DNA of 64,000 nucleotides from Lasioglossum baleicum (lineage: Eukaryota; Arthropoda; Insecta; Hymenoptera; Halictidae), in assembly GCF_051020765.1 (NCBI RefSeq), contig NW_027469083.1, positions 1,116,001-1,180,000 on the forward strand. The letters are read 5' to 3'. Position numbers and translations under genes: made by a program. Positions 21,886-30,752 of this stretch are shown piece by piece; position 1 is the stretch's first letter, and each line of letters begins with the position of its first letter. Under the pieces are notes generated by a model. The model was not told where the DNA came from, searched no databases, and saw nothing but the letters and a program-made list of their open reading frames with translations.

Positions 21886-23841
21886 TGTCACGTCCGTCAC
21901 TGTGTTTTTGTTACAGGTACCAAGAGAGAGAAAAGGATGGCACTCAAGAACAGTGACAGACGGACGGTGGATATATGAAAAGTAATTGAGGAGTGGTCTT
22001 TCGTGCCGAGACAGCCGCGGGCTGTCATATGCACTAGGACAACCGATATTGCTATGGATGCAGTCAAGAAAAGAACGTCCGACGCGGTTACAAGGAGTGT
22101 CCCGACAAGAATCGCGCGCGAGAGGATGCAACGAGAACGGTGAGTTTACAGGATTCAACAATTATACAAGATATTATACGACTCACCGCAATGTTGTATT
22201 AACGCCTAATAATATTGTTGCAGCAGGAACTGGCGGTACTGACAGTAGGTGTCGTACATCGGATCTTCTATACAGATGTCCTCGAGGTGGGGAAGATCTG
22301 GCAGAGTTGCTGCTGCTCGGTTCGGGACGACGTTAGTGGCCTTGGATGCTGGCCGCAAGACGACACGTTGATGAGCTGGCAGAGGAACGTCACGGATGAT
22401 TCGGCAACGGACCCTGGGAACGATGATCGTGTCTCGGCTGTCGTCGTCGTCGGCTATGTCGATCACCTCTGGACAATCGACCGGATGTAGAACTGGCGTC
22501 GGAGCTCGCGAGAGGTCCGCGTGGTTGACCTCTTTAGGAGGGTTGCAAGGGCAACCGTATACAGAAACGTAATCGGACGCGTCACACGGAATGTGCTCGG
22601 TGGTTCCCAGAAGTTCTGTCCACTCGGTAGTGGCAATGATTTGATCGAGCACCGCTTTATTTCTCAACGCGCGTCTCAATTTAGCAAGTTGATACTTGCG
22701 TCCCGCTCGACGTGGGCGTCGCATGGGTAAGGAATAGTAATGATGGAATATTAATAATATAATGAAAATGAACTTCCACTTGTTATTAACCTTTTTGGTA
22801 GTTAACTCGCTTCACGTCTATAGTGGCGGCTCAGCGTTTCCACTGCGCACTTTAGACCAATTCTAGACGTGGCACGAGAACTTCTCTATGACTCGCTTCA
22901 AATTCCTTATTGGCGGCTCAGCGTTTCCACTGCGCACTTTAGACCAAGTCCGGATATGTCACGAGTTTAATATATTCGATGCAAGAACTGAATTGGAAGA
23001 TGGTGTTGAACTAACACAAGAATAACAAGATCGAAGCACTGGTATAACAACAATATATTAAATAAGAACTGGTAAGTACACTGGTATACAATATGTAAGT
23101 AGTATTATAATAGGAATAGTAATTGGATTAATGAATAATGGATATAGTAATATGTTGTAGGAATAATGTATGAGAATTAGGAGTTGAGTTGAGTTGAGTT
23201 AGAGTTGGAATTGGAATTGGAATTAGGAGTGAAGGATCGACACACTTCACTATCGCGGAGCTAGACTGAACACGTCTGCTCTTGAAGCCGGACTGACTCT
23301 GAGGCCAGGTAGGCACGTCTGTGCGAGTCGCTGGCTGAAGGCGGACTGATGCAAGCGTCCGCTCTGCCTTGCCTCCTTCGGTCGGAGTGGGGATAGCTGA
23401 CGCTGCAGTCTCTTTGTTCTTCAGTTGTCGGAGTGGGAGAACCGCTGACGCAGCAGCGTCTTCGCTCCCGGGGACTGCACGTGCATTTCTGCTGACGCTG
23501 CAGTCTCGTGGCTGTCCTATTGCCCTCTACGAGCGTGGGACTGCTGATGCAGCAGTCTTTGGATTTCTCGACGTTTCTAGAAGCTTCTAGATGCTTCCAG
23601 AGTGATGCAATACTTTATTGCATTATGTGTCGTGGTGATGGGTTGAAACTGAGGTAAGGTGTTGATCAAGGTGAAGTTATGGTGATGGGTAGAGACGGAG
23701 ATAAGGATTAGAACAATAGAATAATGAGATCTTAATACTATGCTCTTATGTCTAGGGGACGGTGTGTGGATCTTATGCAGATCAGACCTTGTATACATAG
23801 TGTGTGTACAAGGCCAACGTCGTACATCGGACGACGTAACA
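21886..23841 (-). repeat. E4 3' LTR (1,956 bp)
   Basis: Complete. Its sequence supplied one side of the chimeric LTRs at 17261 and 48499. Confidence 0.93.
22206..22724 (-). CDS. LTR-encoded protein, E4 3' LTR copy (172 aa)
   Basis: Intact; E4 type (EDPMYDTY, PAHQ, Cys after HPVD). Confidence 0.58.
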   Translation of the reverse strand: MRRPRRAGRKYQLAKLRRALRNKAVLDQIIATTEWTELLGTTEHIPCDASDYVSVYGCPCNPPKEVNHADLSRAPTPVLHPVDCPEVIDIADDDDSRDTIIVPRVRCRIIRDVPLPAHQRVVLRPASKATNVVPNRAAATLPDLPHLEDICIEDPMYDTYCQYRQFLLQQYY

Positions 23842-24050
23842 CCTCCCAACGCGGAAAAGAAATTTCTTATAAGGAAGAAATTTCTCGCTCAACACTCGAT
23901 CTCACACTCATTCATGCGACGCATCGTCCGGAGGTACTCCGCGCAGGGAGCACAGTTCTCGGCGAGTATTTCCTATATTTGTACGAAACACTGGTCGCAC
24001 TGAAATGTTGTCGGTGTCGGCACGTGGGGCTGGGGCTGGTTTTATGCAAC

Positions 24051-26963
24051 TTATTTCGCTTTGTTCATTTTGCATAGTTGGGTTTTGGGTGGGTGGGGAA
24101 TCACTGGTGTCACTGTCACTTTTGTCTCAGGTGACGAGATTACGGCTTTGGCACAAACACTCTGCATCTCTAATTTGCTTGAGTATTGGTGTCTTCGTCC
24201 GAGGAAGAGGTGCTTGAGTTTTCGTCCTCTTCTTCGTCGTCCGTGAGAATTTCGCCTCTTTCTCTTCTTATTCTGGCAGTGTCTGTTGCTGCCCGATCCA
24301 GTGCGAGGAGGAAGCTGCAGTGGATGCATTCCAATATTGGGGTTTCCCTCAATATGGGTTTTGTACACGCGTCGCATGCGTTCTTCCTTTTCCTTGTAAG
24401 AACGTGCGTGTATACGATGACCCTCCTGACTACCGCAGTGAGGCTGCAGGCAAGGCATAGTTCTCTGCCATTTAGGGAGATTCTGTGTCTGCCATTGTAG
24501 CAGAATATTCCCTGGTATCTGTAGATGAAGTCTCCGGCTTTGTTCGCCGATGGTCTCGCCGGTTGTAAGTGTCCGCACATGTTGATCGTGTTTGTGGATA
24601 CTGGACACGATGTGGTAGGCGGCTGGGAACAGGCTGGGATTCAGGCTGTAGGAACTTCTTCGAAGTGCTGCTGTCGTTTGTTCTGTATCTTCCGGCGGTG
24701 GAAGGAGATTCTGTCGACGCTGGGTTTCGGATTTCGCTCGCTTATCGGTGTTGACCGGACGCGTGATTATCGCGGATTCTAATTTCGCGTCAGCGGAGGA
24801 CTGTAATGAAATCTCCTGGGAGGGTTTCTTATCGCAAATCGCAGGAGACGCTACAATCATTGTTCGCGGGTTATTGCAAAGGTATAGTATAATACGAAAT
24901 TTGTTTCTCCTTTTTGCTGACGCGTATTTTACAGACGTATAATTCCTAGATGGATGGAAATCGCTTTGCGGTGCACGGATACTTGACCGTTGAGACTGGA
25001 AGAGATCATGTTCCGGCGAAAAATCAGAGGTAGGTTTTTGAAATGAAATATAGACTCTCTTTGACTCTGATTTAGAAATTATCGCGGGATGATCTTTTAT
25101 GATCGACTCGTATGCTCGGTCTATACGAGGTAGAGTTTTATGCTTTATTTTATGTAGACGTTCTGTCGTCTTTAGAGAATCAAAGGCGGGGACATTTCCT
25201 TTCAACTTAGACTCGGAATAGAAACAATCGGACTTGATACCGGAGCTTGTAGAATAAACCTTCATAGGTTTGAATTCGCGGGAGTCTTCTTTGGACTCTG
25301 GATTAAAATTGTCGGGATGGTTACCGAATACGTCGGGATGGTTACCGGAATTGAAAAGGTCGGGATGGTTACCGAATGCGTCGGGATGGTTACCGGAGTT
25401 AGTATGAGAATCGGGCTGGTTACCGGAGTTAGAATAATGATCGGGCTGGTTACCGGAGTTAGTATAAGAATCGGGCTGGTTACCGGAGTTAGTATTGTCG
25501 GGATGGTTACCGAATGCGTCGGGATGATACCCGGAATTGGAAAGGTCGGGATGGTTACCGAATACGTCGGGATGATACCCGGAATTAGAATGGTCGGGAT
25601 GGTTACCGAATACGTCGGGATGATACCCGGAATTAGTATGAGAATCGGGCTGGTTACCGGAGTTAGAATAATGATCGGGCTGGTTACCGGAGTTAGTATA
25701 AGAATCGGGCTGGTTACCGGAGTTAGTATTGTCGGGATGGTTACCGAATGCGTCGGGATGATACCCGGAATTGGAAAGGTCGGGATGGTTACCGAATACG
25801 TCGGGATGATACCCGGAAGTAGAATGGTCGGGATGGTTACCGAATACGTCGGGATGATACCCGGAAGTAGTATAAGAATCGGAAGAGTACGACTCGATTT
25901 CTTCCATCTCCAATGGGGGCAATCGAAATGAAACTCTTTCCGACGAGGTGTTAAAACACCGGAGGCTCGCTTTGCCTTTACGATTGGTGACGACGCAGTC
26001 ACCCAGGAATACATCCGGCGCTACGTTAACACGGCGGATATATCCCTGTTTAGGTCCTTCGACGTCGACCGCTATGCACGCAACGGTACGAGGTTCGAGG
26101 ACGAATTCTTCGGATTTCGGAGGAGTCTTTGTTCGGACTCGATCCTCACGCTCCACGATTTGACTTCTCGCAGTGTACTCCGATATCTCTCGAGTCTCCT
26201 TCGATTCCGGCCGGCTTTTCACGGCGTTTTTCTCTAGGGAGTACTCGATCGAATCCCGAGGAGGCATTGAAATAACCTCCGTCACCGGAGCTCTGCAAGG
26301 TCTGACCGCGGGTGCACGAGGATTTGAGGAAGACACTCGAACGTTCCTTGCCGAATGTTCCTCACGCTTGGCGGCTGGAGTTTTAACGAGATCGTTGGTC
26401 ATAGACGAAGGCATTGAAATAACCTCTGCTGCCAATTTATCGCGAGGCTCAGCCGTGGGCGCGCAAGGGTTCGAGAAGGGAACCCGAATGTTTCCTATCG
26501 TAATGTATTCATTCGCAAAGGAGATCTCGGCTCCTGTTCTGAAGAAGGGAGAACCGAGGATTCCGTCGATGTTAATTGGGAAGTTTTCTTCCAAGACATG
26601 AAATTCGATAGGGTTTTGACCCTGTAAGTGTATTTTAATTTGACCGAGAGTTGGAATGGATCCCTCGGTTATTCCTTGGACTTCTATAATGTTCGTGTGA
26701 TCTATAGGTAGATTTGGTTCAAGACTTGACGCACGAATTAAATTGATCTCCGAACCCGTGTCCAACAAAAATTCACACTTCTTTTGTAATTGAGGGGCGG
26801 AGATTTTTACGCGCGGAATTGGTGAGTCTGCAGCAAGATTTACTGCTGAGACGAATCGTCGGACTGGTCGTTCGTCCGGATAGTCGTTTGGGTGCGGGCT
26901 GTAGTTTGAGTTGAAGATGCGGCCTCCCGCCTTGGGTTGGCTTCGGTCGGGAGGCCGGACTCG
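24051..26963 (-). CDS. E4 protease - linker - long HPD repeats - basic region (Pol-frame ORF)
   Basis: Reached by -1 slippage at 26963-26969. Protease (LLDTGSEINL, DGILGSPFF), PR-RT linker, then about 190 residues of HPD/QPD repeats at 25313-25880 with one composite block present twice. A basic region follows (FNPESKEDSREF ... SAKRRNKFRIILYL ... RRQNLLPPPEDTEQ). After that point, from ~24688 to 24131, the frame overlaps the cysteine-rich gene. Its Arg/Lys/His-rich composition there looks like an out-of-phase reading, so the functional product may end near EDTEQ or the overlap may be incidental. It stops at 24051, before and out of frame with the shared tail. Confidence 0.7.
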   Translation of the reverse strand, partial: RVRPPDRSQPKAGGRIFNSNYSPHPNDYPDERPVRRFVSAVNLAADSPIPRVKISAPQLQKKCEFLLDTGSEINLIRASSLEPNLPIDHTNIIEVQGITEGSIPTLGQIKIHLQGQNPIEFHVLEENFPINIDGILGSPFFRTGAEISFANEYITIGNIRVPFSNPCAPTAEPRDKLAAEVISMPSSMTNDLVKTPAAKREEHSARNVRVSSSNPRAPAVRPCRAPVTEVISMPPRDSIEYSLEKNAVKSRPESKETREISEYTARSQIVEREDRVRTKTPPKSEEFVLEPRTVACIAVDVEGPKQGYIRRVNVAPDVFLGDCVVTNRKGKASLRCFNTSSERVSFRLPPLEMEEIESYSSDSYTTSGYHPDVFGNHPDHSTSGYHPDVFGNHPDLSNSGYHPDAFGNHPDNTNSGNQPDSYTNSGNQPDHYSNSGNQPDSHTNSGYHPDVFGNHPDHSNSGYHPDVFGNHPDLSNSGYHPDAFGNHPDNTNSGNQPDSYTNSGNQPDHYSNSGNQPDSHTNSGNHPDAFGNHPDLFNSGNHPDVFGNHPDNFNPESKEDSREFKPMKVYSTSSGIKSDCFYSESKLKGNVPAFDSLKTTERLHKIKHKTLPRIDRAYESIIKDHPAIISKSESKRVYISFQKPTSDFSPEHDLFQSQRSSIRAPQSDFHPSRNYTSVKYASAKRRNKFRIILYLCNNPRTMIVASPAICDKKPSQEISLQSSADAKLESAIITRPVNTDKRAKSETQRRQNLLPPPEDTEQTTAALRRSSYSLNPSLFPAAYHIVSSIHKHDQHVRTLTTGETIGEQSRRLHLQIPGNILLQWQTQNLPKWQRTMPCLQPHCGSQEGHRIHARSYKEKEERMRRVYKTHIEGNPNIGMHPLQLPPRTGSGSNRHCQNKKRKRRNSHGRRRRGRKLKHLFLGRRHQYSSKLEMQSVCAKAVISSPETKVTVTPVIPHPPKTQLCKMNKAK
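24170..24580 (-). CDS. Cysteine-rich cargo protein of E4 (136 aa), unknown function
   Basis: Starts MCGHLQPARP. Eight cysteines, six of them in three CxxC pairs: CLAC (42-45), CDAC (69-72) and CIHC (85-88), plus C2 and C27. This spacing suggests one or two zinc-binding modules. A basic patch (LTRKRKN, 61-67) lies between pairs, and the last ~30 residues are acidic and Ser-rich (TDDEEEDENSSTSSSDEDT). Not recognised as a known family. The ORF lies in a ~560-bp segment (about 24128-24688) absent from E2, E5 and E6, entering after EDTEQ and leaving just before the shared tail. This frame looks more protein-like than the overlapping Pol-frame reading. It has its own ATG but could also be reached by splicing. 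Confidence 0.62.
   Translation of the reverse strand: MCGHLQPARPSANKAGDFIYRYQGIFCYNGRHRISLNGRELCLACSLTAVVRRVIVYTHVLTRKRKNACDACTKPILRETPILECIHCSFLLALDRAATDTARIRRERGEILTDDEEEDENSSTSSSDEDTNTQAN
25313..25880 (-). repeat. HPD/QPD tandem repeat, E4 version (longest)
   Basis: Mixed 48-bp (SGYHPDAFGNHPD) and 30-bp (NSGNQPDSYT) units. A composite block of both unit types occurs twice, indicating block duplication within the gene. Confidence 0.88.
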
Positions 26964-28198
26964 TTTCCCGACCTCCTATTATTATTAAAAGCGCGCTTAC
27001 GGCACTCGTGAATATCGTGCCCGGGGACTTTGCAGTAGTTGCAAAACTTGTTAGGGCTTGAGGGGCGATCTGTGCGACCATCGCGGTACGTGTTTTGGTC
27101 GCGAGGATTATTTTCCCATCGCCGTTGCGGCGTCGGGGAGCGATAAGAGTCCCGGTTTGAGTTTCTCGAGGACTGCTGAGACAAGTCCGGTCTGTTATCG
27201 CGGCGTTCTTGAGTTCGCTCTGGAATGTCACGAGCGGACTCGTACGTGGAACGCTGGCGATACGGCCGGTTATCAGAGAAGCTGACTCGGTTTTCTTCGC
27301 GGATCAGTTCTCGTCGACGAGTCTGGTCTGACTCATACTGCCTGTAAGCAGAGATGGCTGCTTCGAAAACAGTGGCAGGATTTCGCGAAGGGCAATGAAG
27401 CACTTCGGCACGCAGCTGGGGAAGGAGACCTCGTAGAAAACAATCTACTACGAAGCGATCTAGTTCTTCGTAATCAAGGCCAATATCTGTGGCATCTTGA
27501 ATCGCGGTTCGAAGGTCTTTAACGCGATTGATGAAGTCTAAGATGTGCTCGTTTGGAGCTTGGAGTACACTCGCGAGATCGCCACGGTACTGGTCAACGA
27601 ATTTGTATGGGCCCAGTACTGTTCGTAATTTCTCGCATAGTGCAGAAATTGTGAATATGTGCTGGCCTTCTATAGCGGCATAAGCACGATCGTGGAGTTT
27701 ATTGCAGAGCAATTTCGTGAGGGCACGCTCTGCAGTGGCCGGTACGGTGTCACGCGCGCGTTTGCATGCACGTATGAATTGTAGGACGGAAGACGAAGTA
27801 CCGTCGAATCTAGGGACAAGCTCGGCGGCTTGTTTTAGAGCGAAATTACCAGTAGGTTCATACTGTGGGATTTCGCGTGGCTCTGGCGGTGAAGGTTCCC
27901 GCATATTAGAGACGTTACTAGGGCCTGGTGTAGGCGATTGTTGACGTAGGGTTTGACTCGTGATTTGGATGTTATGAAGCTCTTTTCGTATTTCGTCGAG
28001 CATATTCTTTTGGTTTTGTGCGTCTTCTTCATATTTGAGACGCAATTTGGCAATAAAATCAGTTTCTTCTTTGAGATATTGCTCTCTACGGGCGAGGTCT
28101 TGCGCATAAAGGAGTAACTCTTCCTCGGTCATTGGGGGAAGGTCTGCGTTAGGATCTGCTTGGAGATCCCTTTGAGATCGCGTGATTGGGCGAGACAT
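26840..28198 (-). CDS. gag: E4 Gag polyprotein (452 aa)
   Basis: Full length and open; same architecture as E2 Gag (coiled coil, capsid, Arg-rich linker, CCHC CNYCKVPGHDIHEC). Minor substitutions in the linker (EENRVSF, DLSQQSS). Confidence 0.92.
   Translation of the reverse strand: MSRPITRSQRDLQADPNADLPPMTEEELLLYAQDLARREQYLKEETDFIAKLRLKYEEDAQNQKNMLDEIRKELHNIQITSQTLRQQSPTPGPSNVSNMREPSPPEPREIPQYEPTGNFALKQAAELVPRFDGTSSSVLQFIRACKRARDTVPATAERALTKLLCNKLHDRAYAAIEGQHIFTISALCEKLRTVLGPYKFVDQYRGDLASVLQAPNEHILDFINRVKDLRTAIQDATDIGLDYEELDRFVVDCFLRGLLPQLRAEVLHCPSRNPATVFEAAISAYRQYESDQTRRRELIREENRVSFSDNRPYRQRSTYESARDIPERTQERRDNRPDLSQQSSRNSNRDSYRSPTPQRRWENNPRDQNTYRDGRTDRPSSPNKFCNYCKVPGHDIHECRKRAFNNNRRSGNESGLPTEANPRREAASSTQTTARTQTTIRTNDQSDDSSQQ
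26920..26969 (-). promoter_or_regulatory. -1 frameshift signal, E4
   Basis: GGGAAAC (26963-26969 on the minus strand) and the same perfect 10-bp stem as E6. Confidence 0.85.
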
Positions 28199-28288
28199 TT
28201 TGGAGGATATAAATGAGATTTAAAATGTGAATTTCGCACTGACACGCGTCGGAGCTTATTAATGCAAATATCGGCGACCACTTCGATG

Positions 28289-28305
28289 TCCTACCGACTG
28301 CGCCA
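28289..28305 (-). other. E4 primer-binding site
   Basis: TGGCGCAGTCGGTAGGA on the minus strand, 4 nt from the 5' LTR. Confidence 0.85.
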
Positions 28306-28309
28306 AATT

Positions 28310-30265
28310 TGTCACGTCCGTCACTGTGTTTTTGTTACAGGTACCAAGAGAGAGAAAAGGATGGCACTCAAGAACAGTGACAGACGGACGGTGGATATAT
28401 GAAAAGTAATTGAGGAGTGGTCTTTCGTGCCGAGACAGCCGCGGGCTGTCATATGCACTAGGACAACCGATATTGCTATGGATGCAGTCAAGAAAAGAAC
28501 GTCCGACGCGGTTACAAGGAGTGTCCCGACAAGAATCGCGCGCGAGAGGATGCAACGAGAACGGTGAGTTTACAGGATTCAACAATTATACAAGATATTA
28601 TACGACTCACCGCAATGTTGTATTAACGCCTAATAATATTGTTGCAGCAGGAACTGGCGGTACTGACAGTAGGTGTCGTACATCGGATCTTCTATACAGA
28701 TGTCCTCGAGGTGGGGAAGATCTGGCAGAGTTGCTGCTGCTCGGTTCGGGACGACGTTAGTGGCCTTGGATGCTGGCCGCAAGACGACACGTTGATGAGC
28801 TGGCAGAGGAACGTCACGGATGATTCGGCAACGGACCCTGGGAACGATGATCGTGTCTCGGCTGTCGTCGTCGTCGGCTATGTCGATCACCTCTGGACAA
28901 TCGACCGGATGTAGAACTGGCGTCGGAGCTCGCGAGAGGTCCGCGTGGTTGACCTCTTTAGGAGGGTTGCAAGGGCAACCGTATACAGAAACGTAATCGG
29001 ACGCGTCACACGGAATGTGCTCGGTGGTTCCCAGAAGTTCTGTCCACTCGGTAGTGGCAATGATTTGATCGAGCACCGCTTTATTTCTCAACGCGCGTCT
29101 CAATTTAGCAAGTTGATACTTGCGTCCCGCTCGACGTGGGCGTCGCATGGGTAAGGAATAGTAATGATGGAATATTAATAATATAATGAAAATGAACTTC
29201 CACTTGTTATTAACCTTTTTGGTAGTTAACTCGCTTCACGTCTATAGTGGCGGCTCAGCGTTTCCACTGCGCACTTTAGACCAATTCTAGACGTGGCACG
29301 AGAACTTCTCTATGACTCGCTTCAAATTCCTTATTGGCGGCTCAGCGTTTCCACTGCGCACTTTAGACCAAGTCCGGATATGTCACGAGTTTAATATATT
29401 CGATGCAAGAACTGAATTGGAAGATGGTGTTGAACTAACACAAGAATAACAAGATCGAAGCACTGGTATAACAACAATATATTAAATAAGAACTGGTAAG
29501 TACACTGGTATACAATATGTAAGTAGTATTATAATAGGAATAGTAATTGGATTAATGAATAATGGATATAGTAATATGTTGTAGGAATAATGTATGAGAA
29601 TTAGGAGTTGAGTTGAGTTGAGTTAGAGTTGGAATTGGAATTGGAATTAGGAGTGAAGGATCGACACACTTCACTATCGCGGAGCTAGACTGAACACGTC
29701 TGCTCTTGAAGCCGGACTGACTCTGAGGCCAGGTAGGCACGTCTGTGCGAGTCGCTGGCTGAAGGCGGACTGATGCAAGCGTCCGCTCTGCCTTGCCTCC
29801 TTCGGTCGGAGTGGGGATAGCTGACGCTGCAGTCTCTTTGTTCTTCAGTTGTCGGAGTGGGAGAACCGCTGACGCAGCAGCGTCTTCGCTCCCGGGGACT
29901 GCACGTGCATTTCTGCTGACGCTGCAGTCTCGTGGCTGTCCTATTGCCCTCTACGAGCGTGGGACTGCTGATGCAGCAGTCTTTGGATTTCTCGACGTTT
30001 CTAGAAGCTTCTAGATGCTTCCAGAGTGATGCAATACTTTATTGCATTATGTGTCGTGGTGATGGGTTGAAACTGAGGTAAGGTGTTGATCAAGGTGAAG
30101 TTATGGTGATGGGTAGAGACGGAGATAAGGATTAGAACAATAGAATAATGAGATCTTAATACTATGCTCTTATGTCTAGGGGACGGTGTGTGGATCTTAT
30201 GCAGATCAGACCTTGTATACATAGTGTGTGTACAAGGCCAACGTCGTACATCGGACGACGTAACA
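28310..30265 (-). repeat. E4 5' LTR (1,956 bp)
   Basis: Complete; right-flanked by ATGC (30266-30269). One parent of the chimeric LTR at 30753-32698. Confidence 0.93.
28630..29148 (-). CDS. LTR-encoded protein, E4 5' LTR copy (172 aa)
   Basis: Intact; same protein as at 22206-22724. Confidence 0.58.
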   Translation of the reverse strand: MRRPRRAGRKYQLAKLRRALRNKAVLDQIIATTEWTELLGTTEHIPCDASDYVSVYGCPCNPPKEVNHADLSRAPTPVLHPVDCPEVIDIADDDDSRDTIIVPRVRCRIIRDVPLPAHQRVVLRPASKATNVVPNRAAATLPDLPHLEDICIEDPMYDTYCQYRQFLLQQYY

Positions 30266-30752
30266 ATGCATCGTCCGGAGGTACTCCGCGCAGGGAGCAC
30301 AGTTCTCGGCGAGTATTTCCTATATTTGTACGAAACACTGGTCGCACTGAAATGTTGTCGGTGTCGGCACGTGGGGCTGGGGCTGGTTTTGTAATGTCCG
30401 ACAAGTCGTATTCGCAATGTTCATTTTTCGACTGTCTTTTCTCGGGGTTTAGGGTGGGTGGGGAATCACTTTGTTCACTAACACTTTCACTTGCACTTTT
30501 CCTGTATCTTGCTGCATACGTGTAAGTATTGTCCTTTTGCTTCAGGAAGATGAAGAATCTTGTGAGGGAGCTCCATACGGCGACTGCTAGATGCAAACTC
30601 CATCCGTAAAGTGAGTGCAATGCAATACCATTGATTATGGTACTTATGATAGTCTTTATTGTTCGGATTGCTATATATATTCCTAGCACTCCAGCACTGA
30701 TTGAACCAAATGTGGTGAATCCTGACCACAGTTTTTGTGCTGTTGATTCCGC
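30266..30752 (-). pseudogene. env: E3 envelope C-terminal fragment
   Basis: Minus strand from 30752: AESTAQKLWSGFTTFG, a hydrophobic membrane segment (SISAGVLGIYIAIRTI), a second hydrophobic stretch (YGWSLHLAVAVWSSL), then KDNTYTYAARYRKSASESV and the shared tail up to DDA. It matches E6 env residue for residue over most of this span, so E3 is a second, independent insertion of the env-type element. The N-terminal side is cut by E5's LTR (flank CCGC, 30749-30752) and the last codons by E4. Confidence 0.85.

Larger units (their letters stand above)
13273..22772. repeat. Tandem duplication 1 (unit 4,625 bp, two copies)
   Basis: E1 pol (14593 and 19218), E3 LTR (15213 and 19838), E3 3' end (17180 and 21805) and the following LTR start (17261 and 21886) all repeat at exactly 4,625 bp, and the coding frames are identical. 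Outer limits are given as the widest crossover interval. Confidence 0.88.
21886..30265 (-). mobile_element. E4: complete element carrying a cysteine-rich cargo gene (8,380 bp), TSD ATGC
   Basis: LTRs 21886-23841 and 28310-30265 have the same length and the same ORF. TSD ATGC at 21882-21885 and 30266-30269. Inserted in the last codons of the E3 tail (between the DDA and SHE residues). Contains gag, protease, the longest HPD repeat tract, and a 136-aa cysteine-rich ORF where E6 has env and E2/E5 have the integrase tail. No RT or integrase. Confidence 0.93.

Noticed and set aside
24131..24688. C-terminal ~200 residues of the 905-aa E4 ORF as a real domain
   Set aside because: The KEKEERMRR / KKRKRRNSHGRRRRGRK composition is typical of an out-of-phase reading; the overlapping 136-aa frame has ordered CxxC pairs.
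28555..28650. Antisense intron in the LTR (CG|GTGAGT ... TTGCAG)
   Set aside because: Joining these sites ran into a stop within about seven codons in the frame I tested; the same region also has a GTGAGT on the sense strand, so splicing cannot be assigned.
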